From assembly GCA_021927905.1 (NCBI GenBank), contig BLLK01000069.1, forward strand, positions 2,542,001-2,606,000: a DNA stretch of 64,000 bases, read 5' to 3'. Shown here one piece after another: positions 21,166 through 32,653 of the stretch. Below the pieces are notes generated by a model. The model was not told the DNA's origin. It made no database searches and saw only the letters and a program-made list of their open reading frames with translations. This stretch comes from Chaetoceros tenuissimus (lineage: Eukaryota; Bacillariophyta; Thalassiosirophyceae; Chaetocerotales; Chaetocerotaceae). The position numbers and the translations under genes are program-made. Every line of letters begins with the position of its first letter. The stretch's first letter is position 1.

Positions 21166-21533
21166 TCTTTTAGCTATGAGAACCAAATCCAATAATTGTG
21201 TTTCAACGATGAATACTTACATATTTATGCTCAAATAGATGAAGATCATCTAAGAAGATAACACAAAGAAATACGTACGTACTCAAACTGCCCTCTAGGC
21301 CATTTAAAAATGAAGTTGTAAAAAGTGTCTGGCTAAACTAATTACCTGTTTTGTGCTATTCTATGAGTAAGTAGTGGTTTAGTTCAAGCTCCATCACCTC
21401 ATCAGTTCAAGACTAGCAATACTCAACAACTAAATGGACCAATAAAATCAAATGATCAAGACAAAAATACAGTATGTAGAATTGTCAGATGTCTTGCGTA
21501 GTGATGACTTATTTTTACATAATTTAAGCTTTT
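21166..21533. promoter_or_regulatory. Promoter spacer upstream of the EDRF1-like gene
   Basis: A 368-base spacer between two minus-strand genes. It holds the 10-base palindrome TACGTACGTA at 21272-21281, about 110 bases before the EDRF1-like start. No gene was seen. Confidence 0.35.
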
Positions 21534-22712
21534 CTAGTTCTTGTTTCGACGCATTTCGTATCCACTCGCGTTGAAAGCACGCAATGTTCCTTGGTTTGCT
21601 TTTTTCTCTAATCTCATCAATCGGATTTTTCCAGCTTTTCCCGGCTTTCTCCTATTTGCCCTACGTCTTTCGGAGTTTAGAGGGTGTCTAGTAGAAACTT
21701 CTCCTGCTGCTCTTCTTGCAGCTGCTTCTTGTTGCATTTGTCTTTGTTTTTCCCTTCTTTCTCTCTCTTCTGGAGGCAAATGAGAGAAGTCCTTCCATTT
21801 CTTTTTCTTTGACTTTGGTTGTTCCGATGATGCTGACTCACTATTATTCTTGTCCTCAGTACATGTGGATTGATCCTCCGCTTTTCTTTTCTTTGATTCC
21901 TTTTGATTCTGCTCTTGAGCTTGCTTTGCTTCGTTTGCTTCAGCAATCTTCTTCGACACATCAGTGGCCTTGGCCAAAAGTTCCTCGTCATACTGTGAAG
22001 ATAATTGTCTCAATAATTTCCGTCTTTCTTTAGAATTGAGGTCCTTTAGTTGATTTGCAATATCAGCTACAGCAGGATCGATTTCGAAATCACCACTTGA
22101 CGCCTCACTCTCTGTAGCCGTGTTTGTATTTTGCTGTTTGGATTCATTATGTGCTGCTACTTTCTTAGATGCCTCTGTAGCTTTTGCCAAAAATTCCTCA
22201 TCATAAGTTTGTGATAATTTGCGCAATAGCTTCCTTCTTTCTTTTGCATTCAATCCTTTCAATTGACTAGCGACCTCCTCGAGAGACAGTTTCTCTTCTG
22301 TTTCATTCTTCTCTTCAGATTCTGTGTTGACGTCCTCGGGACTTTTATCACTGTGTTCATCTTTATCCTTGTCATCATTTTCTTCACTTACAACTTCAGG
22401 GTTATTTTGCTGTTGCTCATCTCCATCATCTGTAGATTTGGTAACCACATTCTTGTCTGCATCATTGTCATCCACACCTTGTCGCTTCTTATGACGTTTT
22501 AGAACTCTTCTCTGTTTCGCATTTAGTTCAGAAGGATCCATAGCTAAAAGTTTTTCAATATCATGGCTTTTGTCTTCCTTGCTTTCTGCAGTAGACGATG
22601 GTGGTTTGAAGTCTGATGAGAAGTAACTTGATACTGCCTCTTCTTCTACTTCCTGTGGTTTTACTTCAGCGACTGTCGCTGTCTTTTTGCTGCGCTTTCC
22701 AAATAATTTCAT
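21534..22712 (-). CDS. Lys/Glu-rich protein with internal repeats
   Basis: A single-exon 392-residue protein from an ATG. It is highly charged and mostly helical or disordered. A motif of about 45 residues, beginning Q-L-K-x-L-N-x-K-E-R-R-K-L-L-R and continuing through YDEExLAKAT to SKK, occurs twice (near residues 148-196 and 216-264). A shorter relative (LNAKQRRVLKRHKKRQG) lies near residue 63. The C-terminus is a basic patch (NSERRRANRRKPGKAGKIRLMRLEKK by composition) that would suit RNA or ribosome binding. No family is recognised; a nucleolar or rRNA-processing role would fit the composition but is only inference. It is divergent from the VIP1 gene across 303 bases. Confidence 0.6.
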   Translation of the reverse strand: MKLFGKRSKKTATVAEVKPQEVEEEAVSSYFSSDFKPPSSTAESKEDKSHDIEKLLAMDPSELNAKQRRVLKRHKKRQGVDDNDADKNVVTKSTDDGDEQQQNNPEVVSEENDDKDKDEHSDKSPEDVNTESEEKNETEEKLSLEEVASQLKGLNAKERRKLLRKLSQTYDEEFLAKATEASKKVAAHNESKQQNTNTATESEASSGDFEIDPAVADIANQLKDLNSKERRKLLRQLSSQYDEELLAKATDVSKKIAEANEAKQAQEQNQKESKKRKAEDQSTCTEDKNNSESASSEQPKSKKKKWKDFSHLPPEERERREKQRQMQQEAAARRAAGEVSTRHPLNSERRRANRRKPGKAGKIRLMRLEKKANQGTLRAFNASGYEMRRNKN

Positions 22713-23015
22713 TTTAGATTAGATAGTGTCACCATTAATGATTACAACTCTCTGTTAGATGGTGTGGTATAGATTGCCCTCATCATCTTTTCCATTCTAA
22801 AGAAAAAATTCAATTTTGATGAATGGCTATGAATGCAATAGGCTATTTATGACGTCATGTGAATTTATTTTTCTTCAAACGCACACCCTCCAGCCTCATT
22901 CTTTATCTTTTTTACCACAACAACAAAAGCATAACCACCACAAAGGTTAATGATTAGACCACAAGGAATTGTTCATACATAAATTTCCTTGGTTTATACT
23001 TATCTAATCCCAAAA
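22713..23015. promoter_or_regulatory. Divergent promoter spacer with TGACGTCA palindrome
   Basis: A shared upstream region of the charged-repeat protein and the VIP1 gene. It contains the perfect 10-base palindrome ATGACGTCAT at 22851-22860, a full CRE-type bZIP site. TGACGT elements are known in diatoms from CO2/cAMP-responsive promoters; use at this locus is inference. Confidence 0.45.
22851..22860. promoter_or_regulatory. CRE-type palindrome
   Basis: ATGACGTCAT is a perfect inverted repeat midway between two divergent genes, about 140 bases from one start and 155 from the other. Seen directly; function inferred. Confidence 0.4.
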
Positions 23016-26000
23016 ATGCCAGTTTGTTGCGATTGTCAGAAAGATCTGGCAAAAGCAAAGTTCAGTAAGAATCAGCTACGCAAAGATCCTGCGTCGCGTC
23101 GATGCAAACAGTGTGTACAGATTCTGTTAGATAGTGAAAATGCCCAAGCAGCAGCAGCTTCTACTGAGAGTATTGTCAAGGATGTACCAGAGCCTGTAAT
23201 TTCAGAGGAAAAGACTGAGGTTCTTCCTGTGGATGCTCAAGTTGACCAAGGCACTGACACTGTAGATGCAAACGTGGAAGTGGAAAAAAAATTAGTGGAA
23301 ACTCCAACTGTCTTGACTGAAAGTCCAAAGGTTGATGTGGAAGATGTCTCGACAAAAATTGATGAGACTCATTTAGAAAAGAATGATGAAAGTCCAAAGG
23401 TTGATGTGGAAGATGCCTCGACAAAAATTGATGAGACTCATTTAGAAAAGAATGATGATGAGAAGGAAATTAGTAATGGTGTAGATATTGAGGCAAAAGA
23501 ACCAGTTAGTGGAGCAACTGCCTTGGCTGAGAATCCAAAGGTTGATGTGGAAGATGCTTCAAATACAAGTGAGGCAAAAATTGTCGAGGCTCAATTAGGA
23601 AAGAATGATGATGAGAAGGAAACAAATAATGGTGTAGATATTGAGGCAAAAGAACCAGTTAGTGGAGAAATTGAAAAAGAGGGGATTGAAATTAAGGATG
23701 TAGAAACAATTCCAAACTCGGCTCTCGATAAGGATAAGGACAACACTCTTGTCCAGAGTAGCGGAGAGTTATCACGTCTTACTTGTGAGACTATTTCGGA
23801 TCTGGGCGATACGCCTGCACCTGCAGAAATTGTTGGGAACCGTATCAGACTTGGAATATGTGCCATGGATAAAAAAGCGCGATCGAAGCCAATGGTATGT
23901 CTGTGTACACTCGAAGATTTCTCATTTTCATTTTCAGGTTTCTAATGATCGTTTTGTAATAATTTCAGGGGGAGATTCTTAGTCGACTAGATGATAAAAA
24001 TTTTGAAATTGTATACTTTGGTGATGAAGTAATTCTTGAAGCGCCTGTCACTGAGTGGCCAACGTGTGATGTTTTAATTGCGTTTTACTCTAATGGATAT
24101 CCTCTAGACAAAGCGGAGGAGTACGTAAAACTGAGGAAGCCATTCGTACTGAATGACCTTAAAATGCAGCGCGTTTTGCAAGATAGAAGACGAGTGTATG
24201 AATTGTTGATGAATTCAGGCATAGACGTACCAAAGCATGTTTTCATGAATCGTGATGGGTACAAATCGAACTTGAGTATAGATGAGCAGAACGAACAAGT
24301 ACTTGAAGATTCAGACTGTGAAGAAGATGAATTGATTGAGCATGATGATTCGATTGAAGTAAATGGAGTTGTTATTCACAAGCCTTTTGTTGAGAAGCCA
24401 GTCGATGCCGATGATCACAACATTGCTATTTATTATCCGTCTTCTGCAGGTGGAGGCTGTAAGAAATTGTTTCGCAAGGTTGGAGATAGAAGCTCAGAAT
24501 TTTATCCAGATATCAATGACATCCGTAGAGAGGGTAAGTTTATGGATGGACTCTTTTCTACCTTTCAATCAAGTTTTCGGTCTTTCCTCACTTTCGTCTA
24601 ATATGTCTATGTATTCAAACTAGGATCATATATTTATGAAGAGTTTGTGGAGACTCAGGGTACAGATGTAAAAATGTGAGTGATTTTGGTTTGCGTATCT
24701 AATCATTTTAATGCTGACACCTACTAATGTGATTTTAATTTCAGGTACACTGTGGGTCCAGATTATGGACACGCTGAAGCCAGAAAGTCTCCAACAGTTG
24801 ATGGGAAAGTAGAAAGAAATGAAGATGGAAAAGAAGTAAGATTTCCAGTCATTTTGACACTTCGAGAAAAGGAAATTGCAAGAAGAATTGTCATCAACTT
24901 TAAGCAGTATGTGTGTGGCTTTGATTTATTGAGGTAAGGCATAATCTCATCGGTATCAAGTAGCCAAGAAATTGTCTTTTGATAATTATTTGACTAACTT
25001 CGATATAACCAATCTTTATAGAGTACAGGAGGGAGACTCCTTGATTTCTTATGTTTGCGATGTAAATGGTTGGTCTTTTGTGAAAAAAAGTCGAAAATAT
25101 TACAGTGACTGCGCGCAAATTTTGACAGAACATATTTTGGCTGCTGTTAAACCAAAGGAATTACACGGATTTTCAGCAATTGATCCTTTGATGAGAACAA
25201 TTCAAGACTTTGTCGGAAGAAATACACCTCGTAGAAAACGTCAAAAAGCATTCGTCCGTGGAACTTCAAGTGGGGCTGTTGATTCATGCCCTGAATCGCC
25301 AACAAAAGCAGGAGAAAATGAGGAAGAAATCTTGTCAGACCAAAACGCAGCTGCAACATTGGAAGAAGGAGCAATGCCAGTTCGAGAAATGCCAGATATG
25401 TTAATGAACAATCCAGCATCAATATCTGCGACTAGCTCTTTGAATGGAGATGATGACACTGCTACTACAACGGGAGATAATAGGACTGGTCCAACTACTC
25501 ATCAAGAAGAATTGAGATGCGTGATCACTGTGGTAAGTTCAATATGTCTTCGACTATGTTTTTTTTGGAAAAGTCTCAAATCTGAATCCACATTTTATAG
25601 GTGCGCCATGGCGATCGCACTCCAAAACAGAAACTAAAAGTTGAAATGTCAGAACCATTACTACTCGAATACTTCCACAAACATTGCAAATCTTGTAAAA
25701 AGGACTTGAAGATCAAGGCAAAGCAACCAATGACAGAGTTCCTTGCATGTGTCCATGCAATGATTGATGAGAAAGAGAAGGAGGCAACACCTGAAGAAAG
25801 GAAAGTAGAGACTAGAGATACTTTGTACCAGTTACGACATATGAGAGATGTGTTAGAAAGATGGAAAATTTCAGGTCTAAATAGAAAACTCCAGCTGAAA
25901 CCAAAGAAATGGAATGAGCTCATTGATGAAAAAGGAAATACATACCTGAGATGCTGCTCTGTCCAATTAATCTTGAAATGGGGTGGTAATTTAACAAAGC

Positions 26001-28152
26001 TTGGTGAGAAGCAGGCTATCCGTCTTGGAGAAAGATTCCGAGATACTATGTATCCAAACACACCCTCTGGAGGTGAGTTCAAAATTTGTTTGTTTTTAAA
26101 TACTTGATACTTTCACTTACATGAATATTGTGATCATGATCCAAAAGGTATCCTGCGTTTACACTCAACCTTTAGGCACGACATGAAAATAAAAACATCA
26201 GATGAAGGAAGAGTAATGAAAACTGCAGCAGCGTTTGCCAAGGGGATGCTTGAGCTCGAAGGTTAGTATTAATCACTTATCAGTCGACCTTGTGTTGTTG
26301 AAAGATACATTACCACTTCCAGATTGAAAGAATTTCGAGATTTGAAATTACTGAAGCTCAAAGAATGAGAAGAAGACCTCGAAGTGCGACTCACAAAACG
26401 TGATTCAAAAATCTCGCAACGACACTACTTTTGTATAATATTGATTACTACATCTACCTAATACTCACCCTTGTTTCTTCAAATCCCATAGGTTCGATCC
26501 CTCCTATCCTCGTCTCGCTAGTCCATAAAGAAAAAGATAGTTTGCATATGCTTGATCCATCTGGGAACAAGGAAGTCAAAGCTGAGCTAGAGACATGTAA
26601 AGAGGAAATCAATAAACATTTGCAAAAGGATTTCGATGTCTCAAAGGCTACCTCACGCGAAATTGAAGCTGCTGTTGGTCCGAAGGAAATGATCTCCATG
26701 GAAAAAGCTCTTCGAAAGGTGGGAAATCCTCGCAAGGCATTATTTGCGATTCGAGACACTATTGCTGCGCTTATTGATCAACTTGATGAAATGTTAGGAT
26801 TGATGTCAAGTGACGTTGAGAATAAGTTCGAAGGAGGGGAAGGGCTTGTGGGAGATGAAGATGATGATGAGGCTCTTTCTGGTATCAAACTCTATAAGGG
26901 GGAGACACTCCTCGAATTGACTGAACGCTGGAGATTACTACACAAAAAGCTATACGATGAAGATGCAGATACATTTGACCTTAGCCGTGTCCCAGACGTA
27001 CATGATAATGTTAGATTTGACATGCTCCATAACCCTCATCTTGGGCTCACCAGCACTTTGGAAAAACTTTACAATCTTGCAAAGAGTATGGCTGATTGTG
27101 TTGTACCTCAAGAGTATGGAACTACAATAGATGAGAAGAGAAGTGTTGGTAACAAGATTTGTCACGCATTGCTGGACAAAATTAAGTATGATCTAATCAT
27201 TGCACGAACAGATAACCAGGTAGATATGAGATATATGATCAATCTGGATTATTCGGCAGACTTACCGATCAACACAATGGGTCGCCGAATTAGAACTCGT
27301 CTCTACTTCACCTCGGAGTCGCATTTGCATACACTTCTCAATGTGCTTCGTTTCCCATCAAAGGCGCCAGGAGCAAAAAAGAGCCCCCTTTCGAAAAGAG
27401 GTGTTGAAATAATTAGTGCAGCGCCTGAGTTGTGCTATCTTACACAAGTCGTTATTCGATTATTCGAGGACACATCCAAAGATGTCAGCGATCCAAAACG
27501 TTTCCGTATCGAGATCCTCTTCTCTCCTGGAGCAACAGCTACACCACTTCACATGTCTGAATTGAAGCGACATGAAGATTCCTCGCGTTTTGATACGGAG
27601 CCTCTTCAACGAGTAAGTTCTGATTATCTCACTTGTCAAGAGGTTGAAGACTACTTCAGTCAGTCTATTCGAGAAGGAACTCCAGCAGATGATGATGATG
27701 AAGGAATCTCTGTGCCAGAGAGTAAAATAGAGGAGACTCAGACCCAGGATAAAGCCGTTGCCTTGGAGGAAAATGTTTTACAAACTGATGATACACCAAG
27801 TGAAGTTGGTACAGGAGAAGAAGAGAAGATTTTGGCTCCTCAAACTGAAAAGTCAGTAAAGTGGAATGAAAAGGAGTTAACTCTATGTAAAAGTGAATCC
27901 GTTGAAGATGAGAAAAAGGAGGATGTGACGGGGGAAGAAGAGATAGTAGAGATTGATGAAGTGGAAGAAGACGCAACAGAAAATGCAATTGTTGAGAAAA
28001 GCAGGATTGATGCAATGGCAAAAATTTTGACGAAGCAATTCTTTTGGACTTCGTTGGCAACTTTATCGTTTGTTTTCGGTATTGGCTTCATCGTCATCTC
28101 TCGTGAGGTTGTGGCGAAAGACTTCAAAGCTAGCAAAAGATGGAGACGTTAA
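23016..28152 (+). CDS. VIP1: Diphosphoinositol-pentakisphosphate kinase (VIP1/PPIP5K) with extra N-terminal and membrane segments
   Basis: Eight exons (23016-23894, 23969-24533, 24624-24675, 24745-24933, 25022-25532, 25601-26072, 26148-26261, 26492-28152), all in phase, give 1480 residues. Residues 4-33 hold a C-x2-C...C-x2-C zinc-binding pattern (CCDCQ...RRCKQC). Residues 60-265 are acidic with tandem repeats. The ATP-grasp kinase starts near 277 with [15 protein letters not shown] and includes VLNDLKMQR and [16 protein letters not shown]. The phosphatase-like domain has [12 protein letters not shown] near 734 and [15 protein letters not shown]. The enzyme makes 1-InsP7/InsP8 from InsP6/5-InsP7 in phosphate and energy signalling. 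The C-terminus ends in one membrane helix (about 1444-1463) and a basic tail. The kinase/phosphatase call is firm; the added parts are unusual. Confidence 0.93.
23319..23456 (+). repeat. 69-base tandem duplication inside VIP1
   Basis: Two adjacent 69-base units (23319-23387 and 23388-23456) encode the 23-residue [20 protein letters not shown] unit plus KND. By eye they differ at one base. In-frame and recent. Confidence 0.8.
23448..23670 (+). repeat. 153-base-period repeat inside VIP1
   Basis: The segment coding KNDDEKE[16 protein letters not shown]/A occurs at about 23448 and again at 23601, a period of 153 bases or 51 residues. A third version of the PKVDVEDAS unit lies in between. It overlaps the 69-base repeat, so the array is nested. 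Confidence 0.7.
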
Positions 28153-28211
28153 AAAAAATTGTGGTTATTTAAAATAAAATCTGAGAGAGAATTTTCACGC
28201 TTCACTTGTTT

Positions 28212-29657
28212 TTAATTACGCCCTTGTATTCGTTGATTTCTGAATTGAGCTGTCGCATTTTCTAGCTCTTGTTTATATTTTCCTGTTAATTTGTTCACCC
28301 AACAATGGAGGTCGTCCTTATTCCTACAAGTGAAAATGTACGAAGATTGGTCAAGTTCGATTTTGAACAAACCATTTTTCTCGTCTGCCCAAGTAATATG
28401 TGTCCCTATTGCGATTGGTAATGATAAATTTGGCATGCCGACGGATGACAAATGTAATGTTTTATCGTAAAAGACCGCATTGTAGTTCTTTCTGGAAAGC
28501 ACACTAAACACTTCTTGCAGAGGCCCACATTTAGAATCTATGTTTGATATAGGATGAATTTCGAAGGAGAGTGTGCCGTAAGTTTTTTTATTGAGAAAAT
28601 GGAACCTTTGCCCAATATCTACACTTCTGTTCGCCAATTCGCCTCTACATTTGATGGACTTTCCTGTGAAGAAGCACCTTGACAAAAGTGTTCCATCAAA
28701 CACATGCTGGCCGAGGAAGATGGTTCTATTTGAACTTGTTTCACTTTCTTTGGCGTGTAAGGTAAAAATAAAGGTCACGTGCGTGTTTGAATGCAAAGTA
28801 AAACAATCGTTCCATTTCCCTTTTGCCTTATGCTGCTTTTGGGAGATTCCATGAGTTTCGCCTCGCCAGATACTTCTATCAGTATTCATCACAGTCACGA
28901 TGCAAGACACTGTAGACTTTTTATCTGAAACAGGTATTTGATCTAAACTGAATTCAATATTTTTGATCCTGAGTACTCTCAATGTTGATGCAAATTCTTT
29001 TCGCCATGTACTCCTTGTCACTCTTCCTCGAAAAACGGCTTGTAATCGCACGATACCAGTCAATAGAGTTGAATAATTTCGTCGTGCCTTCAATTTTAAA
29101 CAATTAGCTTGGATTTTGACTGCGGAAAAGAATGCCATTCGTTTCAATCTGTCATTGCGTAGACGCAACATTTCTTCATCAAGAGATGACATGACTTCTC
29201 TCGTGCATGTTGGGCATATCCATATTTTTCCTTCGCTTTCTAGGATGCGCCTCCGATATGCTGTCGAGAAGTACTGTGAGTTTGTATTTTGACATTCCTG
29301 AGAGAGCGATGCTACTGAATTGGTCTTTAAACTTTCTGCACAAGATGAACAAAATAAACTCGGGCAAAGGTCGCACAATAGGGCATTGGAGTAACTCTTT
29401 TCGATACAAAGACTTTTTTCGCATACGCTGCAATGACCATTTCTTTTCTTTGATGATATGAACGCAACTGGGTTCATTACTCTCAAATCATCAAAAAAAC
29501 TTGGACTTGTAAAGTAGCGAGGTCTATAATTTTTCCTTTCCGTCTCTAAAGCTTTTCTACGATTTTCTTCTTCTTCTAATACATCTTTCCTTCTTGATAT
29601 GAATTTGTTGGACCAAGCACATTTTCGAGGTTGAAATGAAAGTTGGCTGGATATCAT
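28212..29657 (-). CDS. Zinc finger - IQ - PH domain protein
   Basis: Read as one exon of 481 residues from the ATG at 29657; the frame stays open upstream to a TTG and a possible acceptor lies there, so the N-terminus may be longer. Residues 70-160 carry a PHD/RING-like Cys pattern (CSVC...CDLCPSLFCSSC...WICPTC). Two IQ-like segments follow (VKIQANCLKLKARRNY and IVRLQAVFRGRVTRSTW), which bind calmodulin in other proteins. Residues 230-370 may be a C2-like beta unit. Residues 375-475 fit a PH domain, ending with the conserved Trp helix (DDLHCWVNKLTGKY). Together this suggests a membrane- and Ca2+-linked adaptor. No known full-length family. Its 3' end lies 59 bases from that of VIP1. Confidence 0.6.
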   Translation of the reverse strand: MISSQLSFQPRKCAWSNKFISRRKDVLEEEENRRKALETERKNYRPRYFTSPSFFDDLRVMNPVAFISSKKRNGHCSVCEKSLCIEKSYSNALLCDLCPSLFCSSCAESLKTNSVASLSQECQNTNSQYFSTAYRRRILESEGKIWICPTCTREVMSSLDEEMLRLRNDRLKRMAFFSAVKIQANCLKLKARRNYSTLLTGIVRLQAVFRGRVTRSTWRKEFASTLRVLRIKNIEFSLDQIPVSDKKSTVSCIVTVMNTDRSIWRGETHGISQKQHKAKGKWNDCFTLHSNTHVTFIFTLHAKESETSSNRTIFLGQHVFDGTLLSRCFFTGKSIKCRGELANRSVDIGQRFHFLNKKTYGTLSFEIHPISNIDSKCGPLQEVFSVLSRKNYNAVFYDKTLHLSSVGMPNLSLPIAIGTHITWADEKNGLFKIELDQSSYIFTCRNKDDLHCWVNKLTGKYKQELENATAQFRNQRIQGRN

Positions 29658-30109
29658 TCTCCTTTTTCTCTCTGCATCTCCCAAAGCGACTAATGATCAA
29701 CTCCTGGACTACAATCCTTTGGTGTTGGAAGCACTATTACTGGGCGTTACCTCCATTCAATGAAGTGATATTTGTCACCTGTGATGGCATGTCTTCAGAC
29801 ACTACAGATTAAACACTTTGTTTGAAATATTTAACCAATATTTAACCAGTTTTTACTAAAGATGTAGAACTGGCCATGTTAATCAATAGTTTTACCATAA
29901 CGTTTATCACGGTACCAATAACCTCTTGGGGGATTCATTCCAAGTGTTTGAAAATTGAAAATTAAAGAATTGTAATTCACAGAATGGCACAAGAAAGCGA
30001 GCAATTATTCTAAAGAGCAGCAAGTCAAGTTGAAGTTGAATGAATAGATATTTTAGTAAAATGAGTATATTTTGAATGCAATTTATTCGAACATGTAGAG
30101 GGTTCGTGC
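29658..30109. other. Spacer with promoter of zinc finger/PH gene and 3' end of FtsH gene
   Basis: About 450 AT-rich bases. A short direct repeat (TTTAACCA) recurs near 29825-29855. No gene was recognised. Confidence 0.35.
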
Positions 30110-32277
30110 TTAAATTACATATTCGAAAGTGATGTTTCGGAAAGGGTATTGAAAGTCATCAGCATTGTCTTTCTCAAGGATATTATAATCTACAGTCTTG
30201 GCATTGAATTGGAGCAACATCAAATTGAACTCTTCCGCAGAAACTGTCTCCTGTTTAAGCAATGTCTGTGCGAGGTGATGAAGTAATGGAATGTTGTTGA
30301 GTAAGATGTCCTTTCCCTTGGCATACGATAAATTCACCTTATGCTCTACTTCAGAATCAACCTTCTCCAATAATTTTCTTCCCCTTTGTTATGAGAAATG
30401 AAAGTTTTGAGATTACATTAGTACAATCTGAAAAAAATGGTTGTTTGATCTATTGATGTCAATATCTTACCAATGTGTATGTGGAATTCCCAACCAACGG
30501 CCAATGAAAGGTCCAGATGAGTTTGGATCGGAAAGAGTTACTCTGCCTACTCTGTCTGAAAATCCCCATTCTTTGACCATGCGTTTTGCTATGCTGGTAA
30601 CCTGTTGAAAATCATTGGAAGCTCCTGTTGTTACATTATCTTCGCCATATATTATTTCTTCTGCAATTCTTCCTCCTAGAGCTACTGCTAACTGTGACTC
30701 AAGATATTGTCGTGAATACATTCCCGATTGCAGTCTTCCCTCATCAGGAGCAAAGACAGTAACACCTCCAGCTCCACTGGAACGAGGAATAATGGATATT
30801 TTTTGCACCTGGTCATAGCATGGAATAAGAGCTCCTACTATAGCATGTCCCGCCTCGTGATATGCAACAATGGCATTCTGTTGAGGTGATTTTAACGCAG
30901 TTCCTCCTTTCTTCTCCATCCCAACTGTAATACGATCTAGAGCATTGTCAACTTGCTCCCAACCAATAGTCTGCTTTCCTAATCTTGCACTAGATATTGC
31001 AGCTTCATTGAGAAGATTCTCGAGCTGTGCTCCACTGAATCCTGAAGTACGACGAGCGATTGCCTCAAGATCTACATCAGGCTCAAGAGGCTTCCCTCGT
31101 GCGTGTACCTGGAGAATAGAAACGCGCCCTTCGAAATCAGGCAAGTCTACAGTAATTCTTCTATCAAATCTTCCTGGTCTCAAGAGAGCTCTATCCAAGA
31201 TATCAGCACGATTTGTAGCTGCCATTGTAATTACTCCTTGGTTTCCTTCGAATCTAACACATTTCATGGGAGAAAATACGAAAGCATGAGAAACGTTTGA
31301 AGTTTTCAGTTATGTTCAAGTAGCTTTACTTACCCATCTAGCTCAACAAGGATCTGATTTACAGTCTGCTCTCGCTCATCATTACCACCAGCATACCCTG
31401 CTCCACGCTGTCTTCCAACTGCATCAATCTCATCAATGAATATAATACATGGTGCATTTTTCTTGGCTTGTGCAAATATATCACGTACTCGCGATGCTCC
31501 AACTCCAACAAACATTTCCACGAACTCACTTCCACTGATGGATATGAAAGGTACGCCTGCCTCTCCAGCAACAGCCTTTGCTAGTAGAGTTTTACCAGTT
31601 CCTGGCGGTCCATCAAGAATAACACCACGTGGGATACGGCAACCATTCTTTGTGTAGTCATCAGTAGACTTCAAAAAATCAACAATTTCAGCAAGCTCTA
31701 ATTTTGCTCCGTCACACCCAGCTACGTCATCAAAGTTGACTCCAGTATCTGGGATCATTTGAACTTTAGATTTGCTCTTTCCAAAATCTATGGGATCCAT
31801 ACCTCCTCTACCCAACATGGAGCCTTGCCTACGAAGAAGGAAGAACAATCCAGCGAACATGGCAAATGGAAAAATAAGAGATGCGATGTTATCCGCAAAT
31901 GTGACTTGTTCTTCAGAAGGTAAGACATTCACATCAACCTTGTGCTCTACTAGATGCGCTAACATGTCAGGATCGTTGATGTCATTTATAGCATCAAGCT
32001 TAACCCTGACTCCAGCTTTTGTAACACCAAGAAGCCTATCACCGTCACTGGAAAATGTAACACTATCCATTGCATCATCCTCTACTAAATTGAGGAAATC
32101 AGAATATCTCAGATCAAGTAAACCTCCATTCCTTACAGCTTGGATATGTTCAGTTGGTGGTAATTCATGCAATTTTATACTTTTCATTCTCAAGCCATTA
32201 TGTTTCCACACTACAAAAGCATCCGAGTTTCCAATGATAATCGCAATTAATGAAAAAAGAAATGTTCTAATAGCCAT
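30110..32277 (-). CDS. ftsH: FtsH AAA+ zinc metalloprotease, plastid type
   Basis: Three exons on the minus strand (32277-31334, 31253-30471, 30383-30110) give 666 residues. The ATG at 32277 opens a signal peptide ending in GNSDAFVVW, which fits a diatom plastid leader; the open frame further up starts only at GTG. One membrane segment (about 127-148, then LLRRQG) precedes the AAA module: Walker A GPPGTGKT at about 223, Walker [13 protein letters not shown], and [23 protein letters not shown]. The protease zinc site HEAGH is at about 447, with the third ligand in the [17 protein letters not shown] region. It degrades damaged thylakoid proteins such as D1 and is membrane bound. All catalytic parts are intact. 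The third exon was joined using the phase-2 TG/G split giving W. Confidence 0.93.
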
Positions 32278-32653
32278 GGTTCTTAAGATGTTGTCTATAT
32301 GTATAAGCTCTGATCGCACAAGTGATTGTATTGTGTTTTCACTTGCATTTTTGGATCGCTTCTCATCTTTGACACTCAGAACTCAATTCAAATTTTTGAG
32401 AACCCTAGCCACAGGAATCATGTCCACATGCACCACCTACGTCATTTGAGTAATTTTTCTTCCTTCATCATAAAATGATTTTCAAATAACTTTGATTTCT
32501 CGAGGAGCACAACTTCATTTGGCTTTACATGAAGTGCATTTTCTACCTATATTCCAAATACCAATTACTCTTATTGTCAAGAAATATGAACTTCGTTCAT
32601 CAAAATATAATTAATAACTAATCGTTTTAGAAATGTTTAGTCTCTAGTATACC
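32278..32653. promoter_or_regulatory. Promoter spacer upstream of FtsH
   Basis: Lies between two minus-strand genes. A CTACGTCATTT stretch near 32438 carries a TGACGT core on the minus strand, about 165 bases upstream of the FtsH start. No gene seen. Confidence 0.35.

Noticed and set aside
30371-30470. Reading the FtsH C-terminus as a separate small gene
   Set aside because: A phase-matched intron joins it to the main chain and restores the normal FtsH length.
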